In this document: one piece after another, positions 24,809-33,386 of the stretch | How the letters are laid out: each line of letters starts with the position of its first letter | Position numbering within the stretch: position 1 is the stretch's first letter | NCBI GenBank assembly: GCA_040219025.1 | Contig: JAVJTE010000012.1 | Span: forward strand, 62,001 to 126,000 | DNA: 64,000 nucleotides | From: HT1-32 sp040219025 | GTDB lineage: Bacteria; Pseudomonadota; Alphaproteobacteria; Rhodospirillales; HT1-32 | Direction: 5' to 3' | Notes under the pieces: generated by a model | What the model was told of the DNA's origin: nothing | What the model saw: only the letters and a program-made list of their open reading frames with translations | Database searches by the model: none | Program-made: the position numbers and the translations under genes

Positions 24809-25731
24809 TCCGGCAGAACCACACCTGCCTGAGAGGTAATGCGCTGATAATGTTCCGTCCGGCGATGGCGTTTGAAATCGAAGATCGTCTGTTTGCCGAA
24901 ATTGCACAGATCCATGTCGCAGGTATGAACAAGCAGTTCGTCGTCCTCGGTTCTGGCCCGTGCCACAACATAGCCGTTGGGGTCGACGATGATGCTGCCG
25001 CCGATCATCGGGAAGCCGTCTTCGGTTCCCCCCTTTGCCACGCCGACAACCCAGGTCGAGTTCTGATAGGCCCCGGCCTGCATCGACAATTCCGAATGAA
25101 ACAGGCGCCGCTCCGGCCCTTCCTCATCTGCCTGGGAATTCACCGAGGGGGTGTTGTAGCCCAGCAGGACCAGTTCGACGCCCTGCAATCCCATCTCCCG
25201 GTAGGTCTCAGGCCAGCGCCGGTCATTACAGATACACAGACCCATCCAGGCATCCATATTGCGCCAGACATTGAATCCCAGATCACCCGGCTCGAAGTAT
25301 CTTTTCTCCAGATGCTGGAAACTGCGCTCCGGGTCGAACTCGACATGCCCGGGAAGATGCACCTTGCGATATTTCCCGACGATGTTTCCGTTCCGGTCAG
25401 TCAGGATAGAGGTATTGAATCGCCGCCCTTCCGGTGTCAGCTCCGCATAGCCGAAGGTGATTGCGATCCGGTGTTCACGCGCCCGGTCAAACAACGGCCG
25501 GGTTGCCCGATTCGGCATATCCTGCTCAAACCAGCTGTCCGCTTCTGCCCGGTCTTCCATGTACCAGCGAGGAAAGAAGGTCGTCAGCGCCAGTTCGGGA
25601 TAGGCCACCAGATCTGCGCCGCCCGCCGCCGCCTCGTCCAGCAGGGCGATCATTCGTTCAACCACGACCTCTCTGCTGTCTGCCCGCTGGATTGGCCCCA
25701 TCTGCGCGGCAGCAATTCTGATATTTCTCAT
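24805..25731 (-). CDS. N-carbamoyl-D-amino-acid hydrolase-like nitrilase-superfamily amidohydrolase
   Basis: 308 residues, matching about 304 for D-carbamoylases. The catalytic triad is recognisable: glutamate in YPELALTTFFPRW, lysine in GKYRKVHLPGH and cysteine in GLCICNDRRWPE. HLEKRYFEPGDLGF and SMQAGAYQNSTW are also as in the Agrobacterium enzyme. It cleaves an N-carbamoyl amide to the free amine, CO2 and ammonia in the cytoplasm. ATG 25731 has AGAAGGA upstream; the longer frame to 25869 has no family similarity. The divergent TRAP transporter could supply its substrate. The true substrate may be another carbamoyl or amide compound. Confidence 0.87.
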   Translation of the reverse strand: MRNIRIAAAQMGPIQRADSREVVVERMIALLDEAAAGGADLVAYPELALTTFFPRWYMEDRAEADSWFEQDMPNRATRPLFDRAREHRIAITFGYAELTPEGRRFNTSILTDRNGNIVGKYRKVHLPGHVEFDPERSFQHLEKRYFEPGDLGFNVWRNMDAWMGLCICNDRRWPETYREMGLQGVELVLLGYNTPSVNSQADEEGPERRLFHSELSMQAGAYQNSTWVVGVAKGGTEDGFPMIGGSIIVDPNGYVVARARTEDDELLVHTCDMDLCNFGKQTIFDFKRHRRTEHYQRITSQAGVVLPE

Positions 25732-26216
25732 CTCAGCGAATCCTTCTCTCTTATTGCAATTCACCCTCAGGCAGGGCACCAGCCGGTCACCGGGACAGTA
25801 TGCCAGAACAGTATGACAGCGCGCCGGCGAGCGCGAGCAGTCGATCCGCCAGAAGCCACCGGAAGGCATCTATGCGATGAATTTCAGCCCGTCTGGCAAG
25901 GCTTCCGTTTTTCACATAATGAAATCGCTGTTTCATTTTGACGCAGGATCGAAATTCCCGCATAGTTCTGCGGTTCTTTCGGGACAAATTGTGCTGGGCG
26001 CTGTGTGGTCGGAGGAGAAAAAAACATGTCCGGACTAAACAAAGTTCGCCCAGTAATGAACAGACACTGGAAAGTGCCCGTCAGATAGTGAATGATGCAA
26101 CGCATACGCCGGTAAGAGCGTAAGAGACCTAATGGGATTTCCCCAAAATCAGTGAGAGATCCTGGCGCTACGCCAAGATTTGAGTGAAACCATCTAATGC
26201 CTCTGGGAGGGATTTA
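25732..26216. promoter_or_regulatory. Divergent intergenic region with TTTCA/TGAAA repeats
   Basis: 485 bp without a supported gene between the carbamoylase (minus) and the TRAP binding protein (plus). At 25910-25935 the half-sites TTTCA - 5 bp - TGAAA - 6 bp - TTTCA form two overlapping palindromes, a layout seen in IclR- and LacI-like operators. Farther right is a small hairpin TGGCG-CTA-CGCCA near 26165. The short open frames here lack codon bias or ribosome sites. No confident sigma-70 promoter could be fixed. Confidence 0.4.
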
Positions 26217-27359
26217 ATGACTAAAATGATTCGTAAGCCGGCACATGCGCTGGCTATTCTGACACTGGCCGCCGGCGTTTCGGCAGTCGGTTCAGTTGCA
26301 CCGGCGTCGGCACAGGACATCAAACCTGTAACCATCCGTCTCGCAGCCGATCACAGCGGCCCGCCGCATCCGGCTGCCATCGCACAGGAATATTTCAAGG
26401 AACGCCTGAAAGAGGTTATCCCGGGCAGTGAGCTGCGTGTCTATCACGCTGGTGCTCTCTACACGATCCCGCAGGCTGTTGAAGCCATGACGGACGGCAA
26501 CCTCGAAATGGCCTGGGGCCAGTTCGGTAAAACCGCCCAGATTGATCCGTTCATGAGCGTTGTTGTCGGCCCGATGATGCTGACCACTCCTGGCGCAATG
26601 AACGAGCTCGATGGATTTGAGACCGTCAAGATGCTTGGTGACCGGTTTGAAAAAATCCATTCGATCAAGCTTCTCGCAACCGCGCATCTCAGCATGTACA
26701 TGGGTGCCGGCGCCGGCAGCCGTCTGCTGAATCCGGATGACTTCGGCGGCAAGAAAATCCGCAGCATGGGCCCGGCTGAAAACGCCGCTCTCGGCGCATG
26801 GGGTGCAAGCCCGACGACGATGGCCTTTGGTGACGTACCGCCTGCCCTGCAGACCGGTGTTATCGATGGTCTGCTGACCAGCCTCGGCGGCTTCAACCAG
26901 GTCAAGGAACAGGCCCCCTACTTCACCGTTGCCGGTATCAACGGCATCGTTGGTGATTACTACTGGATGGGTGTCGGCTCCAAATGGTGGAATGCGCTCG
27001 AAGCCAATCAGCGCGAAGCCCTGCAGAAGCTGATCGTCGAAGACGTCATCCCGATGTCGAAGAAGCTCAACTGGTGCAACGACAAGCGCGTCCTTGATCT
27101 CTATGAAACCAAGGACCCGACGAAGCCCGGCATCTACATCATGAAAGACGCCGAACAGCAGGCTCTTGCCGACAAGCTTGGCAATGCAACCTCCGACTGG
27201 GTGAAGAAGAACACCCCGGATGATGCCAACCAGTGGGTCGACAAGTTCAAAGCGGAAGCCAAGGCTGCCGTTGCGAAGCACCCGATGGGTTCCGGCTGGA
27301 TTGAAAAGACGGATTGCGAAGCTCTGCAGCCGATGTTCGCCAAGTACACCAAGAAATAA
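26217..27359 (+). CDS. dctP: TRAP transporter substrate-binding protein, DctP family
   Basis: 380 residues with GGGAGG upstream of the start. The signal peptide (MIRKPAHALAILTLAAGVSA, then APASAQ) is probably cleaved before DIKPVTIRLAADH, giving a periplasmic protein. DctP features are YHAGALYTIPQAVEAMTDGN, GKKIRSMGPAENAALGAWGA and PPALQTGVIDGLLTS, a region that usually contains the arginine that salt-bridges a carboxylate ligand (here IRSMG). It delivers an organic acid to the DctQ/DctM membrane pair encoded downstream. The upstream GTG in frame at 26184 is less likely. Confidence 0.92.
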   Translation: MTKMIRKPAHALAILTLAAGVSAVGSVAPASAQDIKPVTIRLAADHSGPPHPAAIAQEYFKERLKEVIPGSELRVYHAGALYTIPQAVEAMTDGNLEMAWGQFGKTAQIDPFMSVVVGPMMLTTPGAMNELDGFETVKMLGDRFEKIHSIKLLATAHLSMYMGAGAGSRLLNPDDFGGKKIRSMGPAENAALGAWGASPTTMAFGDVPPALQTGVIDGLLTSLGGFNQVKEQAPYFTVAGINGIVGDYYWMGVGSKWWNALEANQREALQKLIVEDVIPMSKKLNWCNDKRVLDLYETKDPTKPGIYIMKDAEQQALADKLGNATSDWVKKNTPDDANQWVDKFKAEAKAAVAKHPMGSGWIEKTDCEALQPMFAKYTKK

Positions 27360-27408
27360 TCTTGGCGTTCATCACGTCGTCAGCGTTGCTGCGATAGCAG
27401 CGTTTCCC

Positions 27409-27446
27409 TGCCGCGCGCCCTTCACCGGCGCGCGGCATCTTTTCTT
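27409..27446 (+). terminator. Attenuating terminator between dctP and dctQ
   Basis: A perfect 11-bp stem (27409-27419 with 27427-27437, arms TGCCGCGCGCC and GGCGCGCGGCA) with a 7-nt loop is followed by TCTTTTCTT. It lies 50 bp after the dctP stop and 22 bp before dctQ. Partial termination here would give more binding protein than permease. Confidence 0.65.
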
Positions 27447-27467
27447 GATGGAAGGACTCCAATTCAA

Positions 27468-28025
27468 ATGGAGCAGTTTCTTGACCGCACTTACCGAATC
27501 ATCCGGTTCCTGCTGGACCAGATAATCGGCAATACGGCTGCAATCGTGATGCTTGGCGCGACCTGCTTTGCCATCTTTGAAATCATCAACCGTTACATTT
27601 TCGGGAATGTCTTCCAGTGGGGTCAGGACGCCGTAACCTATCTGATTTCCGGTTCGGTTTTCCTGTTCTTTGCTGTTACCCAGGCCCGCCGCTCGCATCT
27701 GGCTGTCACTGCCGGCACAGAACTTCTGAAAGAGAAGGGCTTCAAGAAGACCGTTCTCGCAATCCGCGCCGCTGTTACCCTGATGTCATTGACCATGTTC
27801 ACCGCCTACGCCCTCTGGGGTATCCCGGCAGTTGAACGCAGCATGCTTATGGGGCGGACGTCACAGAGCATGGTTCTGCTGGTCTGGCCGTTCCAGCTCG
27901 CGCTGCTGGCCAGCTTTGCCCTGATGGCACTGGTGACCGCATTCCATCTTTATCAGGACATTCAGGCGATGCGGGGCAAGAAAGTTTTCCCCTGGGCACC
28001 GGTTGAAGAAGGGCTGGAGATCTAG
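27468..28025 (+). CDS. dctQ: TRAP transporter small permease, DctQ family
   Basis: 185 residues, four predicted membrane segments (about 20-45, 55-80, 95-120 and 130-160). The DctQ-type region IFEIINRYIFGNVFQWGQDAV is followed by SGSVFLFFAVTQARRSHLAV. It binds the large permease DctM and helps dock the binding protein. It lies 2 bp upstream of dctM. Confidence 0.9.
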   Translation: MEQFLDRTYRIIRFLLDQIIGNTAAIVMLGATCFAIFEIINRYIFGNVFQWGQDAVTYLISGSVFLFFAVTQARRSHLAVTAGTELLKEKGFKKTVLAIRAAVTLMSLTMFTAYALWGIPAVERSMLMGRTSQSMVLLVWPFQLALLASFALMALVTAFHLYQDIQAMRGKKVFPWAPVEEGLEI

Positions 28026-28027
28026 TC

Positions 28028-29314
28028 ATGGGTTTTATTAGCACAGCACTCTTTGGCCTTCTGGCCATCGGTGCGCCAATTGGTGTCGCCCTCGCGGGTG
28101 CCGCCACCCTGTTCATCATGTACGATCCGATTCTGACGCCGTCCACTGTGTTCCGGGCGTTCTTCAGCTTCCTCGACAACTACACCCTGATGGCAATCCC
28201 GTTCTTTATCTTCGCGGGCTACCTGATGGAGCGGACGGGTCTGATCGACAAGCTGTTCATGCTTGCCGACGCAATCATCGGCTGGGTGCCCGGCGGCTTC
28301 GCCTATGCCACCCTGCTGGCCGCTGTCCTGTTCGGTGCGATTTCCGGTTCGTCGACCGCCATGGCTGCTGCCATGGGCATGATCGCCTATCCGGAACTGA
28401 TCAAGCGCGGCTATCCGGTCTGGCTGTCCGCCGGTGTTATTGCCTGCGGCGGCGGTATCGCCATTCTGATCCCGCCCAGCATTACCCTCATCCTGTTTGG
28501 TGTGCTGACGGAAGAATCCATCGTGAAGCTGTTCTTCGCAGGGTTCATTCCGGGCTTCATGCTGGCAATCAGTAACGCCGTGGTCATTCTGGGTGTGTCG
28601 TTCTACCTGAAACTGCCTGCGGGCACGTTCAGCTGGAAAGCCCTCGGCAAGGCGGCAATCGAATCGATGCCGGCAATGATGATGCCGGTGATCATTCTGG
28701 GCGGACTGTATGGCGGTGTCTTCACACCGACAGAAGCCGGCGCTGCGGCCTGTGCCTATGCACTGGCCTATGGCTTCTACAAAAAGCCCAAGATATTCAT
28801 CAAGGAACTGCTGCCCGTCACCTTCCGCGCAATCAACCTGACCTCGATCGTCTTCTTCCTGGTTGGCTGCGTCGGTGTCTTCCAGTTTCTGCTCGCCAAC
28901 AAGGGCTGGCCGCAGGATATCGCCGAATGGGTCATCAACTTCGGCCTGACGCCGATGAGCTTCCTGTTCGTGCTTATTCTGTTCCTGCTGGTCCTGTCGA
29001 TGTTCCTGAATGGTGTTGCCATTCTGGTGCTGACCGTACCGATCTTCTTCCCGGTCTCGCTCAGCCTCGGCATTGATCCGATCCACCTCGGCATCCTGTT
29101 CGCCATCGCGATCGAGATGGGCGGTGTTATTCCACCGGTCGGACTGAACCTGTTTGCGGTCAGCGGAACCACAGGTGTACCCGTTACCAAGGTTATGCAG
29201 GGCGCAATTCCGTTCCTGATCACCGACGGTGTGGTGCTTGTTCTGGTCCTGCTGTTCCCGATTCTGGCGCTTTGGCTGCCAGATGTCATGGTCCAGTCGG
29301 TCTTCGCGAAATAA
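28028..29314 (+). CDS. dctM: TRAP transporter large permease, DctM family
   Basis: 428 residues and about 12-13 membrane segments. Signature stretches are IPFFIFAGYLMERTGLIDKL, LFGAISGSSTAMAAAMGMIA, GGIAILIPPSITLILFGVLT and IGVTGVIPPVGLN-like IEMGGVIPPVGLNLFAVSG. It forms the sodium-driven transport channel of the DctPQM uptake system. It is followed by a terminator, so the amidase gene further down has separate expression or depends on read-through. Confidence 0.93.
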   Translation: MGFISTALFGLLAIGAPIGVALAGAATLFIMYDPILTPSTVFRAFFSFLDNYTLMAIPFFIFAGYLMERTGLIDKLFMLADAIIGWVPGGFAYATLLAAVLFGAISGSSTAMAAAMGMIAYPELIKRGYPVWLSAGVIACGGGIAILIPPSITLILFGVLTEESIVKLFFAGFIPGFMLAISNAVVILGVSFYLKLPAGTFSWKALGKAAIESMPAMMMPVIILGGLYGGVFTPTEAGAAACAYALAYGFYKKPKIFIKELLPVTFRAINLTSIVFFLVGCVGVFQFLLANKGWPQDIAEWVINFGLTPMSFLFVLILFLLVLSMFLNGVAILVLTVPIFFPVSLSLGIDPIHLGILFAIAIEMGGVIPPVGLNLFAVSGTTGVPVTKVMQGAIPFLITDGVVLVLVLLFPILALWLPDVMVQSVFAK

Positions 29315-29320
29315 CCACAG

Positions 29321-29350
29321 GCGACCGGATGCTTCAGAACATCCGGTCGC
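29321..29350 (+). terminator. Hairpin after dctM
   Basis: Perfect 11-bp stem GCGACCGGATG / CATCCGGTCGC (29321-29331 with 29340-29350), 6 bp after the dctM stop. No T tract follows, so it is more likely a 3'-end-protecting stem working with the terminator below. Confidence 0.5.
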
Positions 29351-29364
29351 AGTTGATGACTTCC

Positions 29365-29417
29365 GGCCCGCGCTGGCTCTCTGGTCTTCACCGACCTCGC
29401 CATCGCGGGCCTTTTTT
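29365..29417 (+). terminator. Rho-independent terminator downstream of dctM
   Basis: GGCCCGCG (29365-29372) pairs with CGCGGGCC (29404-29411), followed directly by six T (29412-29417). The 31-nt loop is long, and an inner pairing CTGGC/GCCAT shortens it. It ends the dctPQM transcript 48 bp before the amidase start. Confidence 0.65.
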
Positions 29418-29464
29418 ATCTGAAAACCCAGCCTCCCCCACCTCCACAAGCAGGACAGACCCGG

Positions 29465-30748
29465 ATGAAACACCCGAACGAGCTCACCGCAACAGAAGCC
29501 ATCAGCGCCATCAGGGATGGCCACTTCACCGCAAAAGATCTGGTTCAGTCCTGTCTCGACCGCATAAAACTGCGCGAGCCCGTTGTCGGTGCCTGGGCGC
29601 ATGTCGCCGGTGATCTCGCCCTGGCCGGCGCGGCCACCGCCGCTGACACTGGTCAGACACCACTGGCCGGCATACCTTTTGCCGCAAAAGACATCATCGA
29701 CAGTCACGACATGCCCACCGGCTATGGCTCGCCGATTTATGACGGACACCGCCCGATCTGGGACGCTGCCTGTATTGCCCTCACACGGGCAGCCGGCGGC
29801 ACCCTGCTGGGTAAGACCATCACCACAGAATTCGCCAATCTGACACCGGGAAAGACTGCCAATCCGCACGACCCGACACGTACCCCCGGAGGCTCCTCAA
29901 GCGGCTCCGCCGCTGCTGTCGGCGATTTCATGGTTCCCTTCTCCTTCGGTACCCAGACATCGCAGTCAACGATCCGCCCGGCGGCCTATTGCGGTGTCCA
30001 CGGCTACTGCCCGACGCAGGGCGATTTCCGCATGTCCGGCGTGCGCGAGGCCGCCGGCTCTTTTGACCGCCTCGGCCTGTTTGCACGGTCGATTGACGAT
30101 ATCTCGCTGGTTCGCGATGTTCTGCTGCGCCGTCCGGTCAGGCCTGTCGGTGCAGCACCAGAATCCGCCCCCCGGATCGGTTTCTGCCGCACCAGTCTCT
30201 GGGACCGGTTCGAGCCGGCCATGCGCGATGCGCTGGAGAATACGGCCAGTCAGCTCTCTGCAGCCGGTGCAACCGTCATCGATTTCGAATTCCCGGCCGC
30301 CTTCAACCGGCTGGAAGACGCCCACCGATGGGTTTCCAGTTTTGAATTTGCCCGCAACTTCACCCATGAATATGAAAATCATCACGACATGATCAGCCAG
30401 CGCCTGCGCGATGGCCGGATTGCCGATGGCATGGGCTGCAGTTTCGAGACCTATCGCGACTCCCGGGCCTATCTGGCTGACTGCCGGGCGGCCCTGCCCG
30501 ACCTGTTCGGGGATATCGATTTCCTGATCACGCCCAGTGCCTTTGGCGAGGCAACGACCGGCCTGGAGACAACCGGCCCCACCCAGATCGGCTCGATCTT
30601 TACCCCGCTCTATCTGCCCTGCCTGTCCCTGCCGGTCTATACCGGACCCTCCGGCCTGCCGATGGGTCTTCAGCTTCTCTGCCTGCCCGACAGGGACGAA
30701 CAGCTGTTCCGTCAGGCACGCTGGGTGGAAGACCGGCTTTCACGCTGA
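29465..30748 (+). CDS. Amidase signature family protein
   Basis: 427 residues. The Ser-cisSer-Lys triad region is present: lysine in GIPFAAKDIID, cis-serine in TPGGSSSGSAAAV, and the nucleophile region GTQTSQSTIRPA in place of the commoner GTDTGGSIR. It hydrolyses a C-N amide bond in the cytoplasm; it resembles AtzE/GatA-like catabolic amidases rather than the GatCAB subunit, since gatB and gatC are absent. It lies downstream of the TRAP transporter and may process an imported amide. The substrate is unknown. Confidence 0.88.
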   Translation: MKHPNELTATEAISAIRDGHFTAKDLVQSCLDRIKLREPVVGAWAHVAGDLALAGAATAADTGQTPLAGIPFAAKDIIDSHDMPTGYGSPIYDGHRPIWDAACIALTRAAGGTLLGKTITTEFANLTPGKTANPHDPTRTPGGSSSGSAAAVGDFMVPFSFGTQTSQSTIRPAAYCGVHGYCPTQGDFRMSGVREAAGSFDRLGLFARSIDDISLVRDVLLRRPVRPVGAAPESAPRIGFCRTSLWDRFEPAMRDALENTASQLSAAGATVIDFEFPAAFNRLEDAHRWVSSFEFARNFTHEYENHHDMISQRLRDGRIADGMGCSFETYRDSRAYLADCRAALPDLFGDIDFLITPSAFGEATTGLETTGPTQIGSIFTPLYLPCLSLPVYTGPSGLPMGLQLLCLPDRDEQLFRQARWVEDRLSR

Positions 30749-30773
30749 AGGTCTGAAGCAGACGACTAACCGG

Positions 30774-30810
30774 CGGGGCGCTGATCAGGAGCAGATCCGG
30801 AAGCGCCCCG
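30774..30810. terminator. Hairpin between convergent amidase and LysR genes
   Basis: CGGGGCGCT (30774-30782) pairs with AGCGCCCCG (30802-30810), 9 bp, in the 71-bp gap where two genes converge. No clear T tract follows on either strand, so its strength as a terminator is uncertain. Confidence 0.5.
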
Positions 30811-30819
30811 TTCCGGTTA

Positions 30820-31752
30820 TCAGACCATGGCCGGAACAATCATCGGGATCGCTGGTACCTGATCGCGGCAATATTGCCGGAATGCCGTGATGACACGTGA
30901 TGGCCCGGTAATATCCGGTGACGCCATCCCGATGTTTATCGGACGGTGCTTTCCGGCCAGTTCAAGCGTTACCAGCTCATGACCGTCCATGGAGTAATGG
31001 GCATCGGCCACGGCATTGACCAGCGAGAACCCCAGCCCGTTGCCAACCATGGTCCTGATCAGCTCGGGATGCGCGGTTTCATGACTGATCCGGGGCTTTA
31101 TGCCCGCCGCAGCAAACAGAGACGTGAAATATTCCCGCGAATAAGGCAGGTCGAGCAGAATGAACGGCTCCTCCGCGATCTGTTCAAGCGGGACCGGTCC
31201 CTGTCCGGCCAGTCTGTGTGTCGCCGGCAACAGCACCCGGGGCGGTATCGCACCAAGTGTTTCAAATATGATGTCCTCGGGAATGCCAAGATCGTAACTT
31301 ATGGCAATGTCGATAGCGGCATTCTGCAAGCCCGCCATCAGGTCTTTATGGTTCGAGGCCTGCGACCTGACCCGAACCTCCGGATGCAGTGACGCAAAGC
31401 TGTAGCAAAACCTCGGCAGCAGCATCGGGGCCAGTGTCAGCATACATCCCACGTTCAGCGGGCCCCTGATCTCGTCGGATATCTCGCCGGCGATGGTATA
31501 AAGCCCCTCCGCCTGATTGAGCAGTATCCTGACCTCGCGCAGTAACTCTCTGCCGGCCGGGGTCAGGTGCAGTCCCTGTGCATGACGGCGGATGAACAGC
31601 GAAATTCCGAATTCCTGCTCAAGCTGGGAGATGGCATTGGAAATGGATGGTTGCGATACATGTATCTTTTCAGACGCCAGCCGAATGCTGCCCGCCTCGC
31701 CCGTCGCAGCGAAATAGGAAAGCTGACGCAGTGTGAATCTGGGGAACGTCAC
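30820..31752 (-). CDS. LysR family transcriptional regulator
   Basis: 310 residues from a GTG start. The N-terminal helix-turn-helix is LRQLSYFAATGEAGSIRLAS, then HVSQPSISNAISQLEQEFG and LHLTPAGRELL, followed by the periplasmic-binding-like effector domain (GPLNVGCMLTLAPMLLPRF). LysR proteins usually control a divergent neighbour and themselves. The divergent gene would be to the right, but the next gene there is also on the minus strand, so the target may be the amidase/TRAP genes. No operator was identified. Confidence 0.9.
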   Translation of the reverse strand: MTFPRFTLRQLSYFAATGEAGSIRLASEKIHVSQPSISNAISQLEQEFGISLFIRRHAQGLHLTPAGRELLREVRILLNQAEGLYTIAGEISDEIRGPLNVGCMLTLAPMLLPRFCYSFASLHPEVRVRSQASNHKDLMAGLQNAAIDIAISYDLGIPEDIIFETLGAIPPRVLLPATHRLAGQGPVPLEQIAEEPFILLDLPYSREYFTSLFAAAGIKPRISHETAHPELIRTMVGNGLGFSLVNAVADAHYSMDGHELVTLELAGKHRPINIGMASPDITGPSRVITAFRQYCRDQVPAIPMIVPAMV

Positions 31753-31916
31753 ACCGGAAAACCGGCATCAAAACTATGCATCGGGTCTTTCCTGTAAGGC
31801 ACAGATCATTGTCTGAACAATCAGAGCCGTGCCGCATCATTCAGCCGGTCCGGTCATCCGGCATTGCCTGCCCCGATGGTGTTGAACAGTGCTGGTATAG
31901 TCAATTCAAAATCCGG

Positions 31917-31936
31917 CCCCGGTTCAGCCACCGGGG
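31917..31936 (-). terminator. Hairpin downstream of the flavin monooxygenase gene
   Basis: CCCCGG / CCGGGG stem (31917-31922 with 31931-31936), 18 bp after the stop of the minus-strand monooxygenase gene, followed on that strand by CCGGATTTTG. It is a weak intrinsic terminator candidate. The rest of the 201-bp gap (31753-31953) shows nothing I can name. Confidence 0.4.
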
Positions 31937-31953
31937 TATCCCCGCCTGACGGA

Positions 31954-33219
31954 TCAGGACTTCCTCTTCGCCTGGTCGTGATAGGCCAGATATTTGCGCT
32001 GGGTCAGAATGTGATCTGCCAGATATTTCGCATCATGCCAGACACCCCAGATGAAAGATGATCCGCGCTGCGACAGCCAGGGCAGGCCGAGGAAGTAAAG
32101 GCCGGGTTGGGACGATACCCCGCGCTGATGCTTCGGTCGCCCCTTCCCGTCAAAGGCATCAAGCTTCAGCCAGCTGTAATCAACCGTGAAACCCGTTGCC
32201 CAGATGATCGAGGTAATCCCCGCCTCTGCCAGATCGAGGTGGAGAACCGGACTGGTCATGCAGTCCGGGCCCGGCCCGATCTCCCGCGCCTCCGGCTCTT
32301 CCGGAAGGTCGATGCCGGTGCGGGCAACATAGGCGTCTGCTTCATCCAGCACCGACAGGTAATTCGCATCACCCGCCGCGATATTGCGGGCGAGGTCCGG
32401 CGCGAAGCTCAGCACCCCGTCCCGGAAGGAATCAGTGACACCCAGCAGCGTCATACCCTGATCCGCCAGTCGCCGGAAATCGACGGTCCGGCCGCCATGC
32501 GCACCGCTGACGGAGATGGTCACATGTTCGGTGCCCGGTCCCGGCGCTTCCGCATCCCATTTGCCGAGAACACCCAGCCACCAGACGAAGTCACGGCCCC
32601 GGTAACGTCGGGGCGGGCGGTCATGCTTGCCGACCGACAGATAGACCTTCCGGCCCGCCTGCAGAATTTCATCGGCGATCTGTGCACCGGATGATCCCGC
32701 CCCGACAACCAGCACCGCCCCCTCCGGTAACTGGTCCGGATTGCGATAGGCATTTGAATGGATCTGGTGCACCCCCGCATCCTCCGGTACCACCGGCGGA
32801 ATTACCGGTCGCTGGAACGGCCCGGTGGCAACAACGACACTTCTGGCCTCGATCTCGCCCGCCGATGTCTCAACCCGGAATCCGGCACGCCCGGCAAGCC
32901 TCTCAACCGAGGTAACCTCGACACCGCAGCGAACGGGGGCCGATATCTTTTCCGCGTAGGCCACAAAATAGTCGGCAACCTGTTCCTTGCCGGCGAAGGC
33001 ATCCGGGCTGATCCCGGCAAATTCCAGTCCCGGAAACCGGTCATGCCAGGCCGGACCGTTGGCGACCAGCGAATCCCACCGCTCCGAGCGCCAGCGCTCG
33101 GCAATCCGGTGCCGCTCAAGCACCAGATGCGGCACACCGCAGCGACCCAGATGCTCACTCATCGCCACCCCCGCCTGCCCGGCACCGACAACCAGCGTGT
33201 CTACTTTTTCAACTGCCAT
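31954..33219 (-). CDS. Flavin-containing monooxygenase-like oxidoreductase
   Basis: 421 residues. The FAD-binding motif is LVVGAGQAGVAMSEHL at about 9-24. The NADPH-binding motif is VLVVGAGSSGAQIADEIL around residue 168. VVVATGPFQRPVIP and IIWATGFTVDYSWLK are the ATG signatures of this class (CzcO/YUCCA-like). It oxygenates a nitrogen, sulfur or ketone carbon with NADPH and O2. It stands alone between a LysR gene and a lipoprotein gene, so the substrate is open. Confidence 0.87.
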   Translation of the reverse strand: MAVEKVDTLVVGAGQAGVAMSEHLGRCGVPHLVLERHRIAERWRSERWDSLVANGPAWHDRFPGLEFAGISPDAFAGKEQVADYFVAYAEKISAPVRCGVEVTSVERLAGRAGFRVETSAGEIEARSVVVATGPFQRPVIPPVVPEDAGVHQIHSNAYRNPDQLPEGAVLVVGAGSSGAQIADEILQAGRKVYLSVGKHDRPPRRYRGRDFVWWLGVLGKWDAEAPGPGTEHVTISVSGAHGGRTVDFRRLADQGMTLLGVTDSFRDGVLSFAPDLARNIAAGDANYLSVLDEADAYVARTGIDLPEEPEAREIGPGPDCMTSPVLHLDLAEAGITSIIWATGFTVDYSWLKLDAFDGKGRPKHQRGVSSQPGLYFLGLPWLSQRGSSFIWGVWHDAKYLADHILTQRKYLAYHDQAKRKS

Positions 33220-33386
33220 TTAGAAACCCTTCCGGACGGTCCTGCGATTCTGATCAACATGAATCGCCACCATACGGGCCAATACCGGATTGTCCCAAAT
33301 AGGATATTCATAAGCATTGATTTGCTTGCTGCTAACCGCACCAGACCAGCCTGACAGTCCCGTCTGTCCGCTAACAGATCACACTG

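Noticed and set aside
28022..29869. Minus-strand open frame of 615 codons opposite dctM and the amidase gene
   Set aside because: It is the antisense shadow of two clear genes, is very rich in Gln, Asp, His and Arg, has no recognisable domain and no ribosome site.
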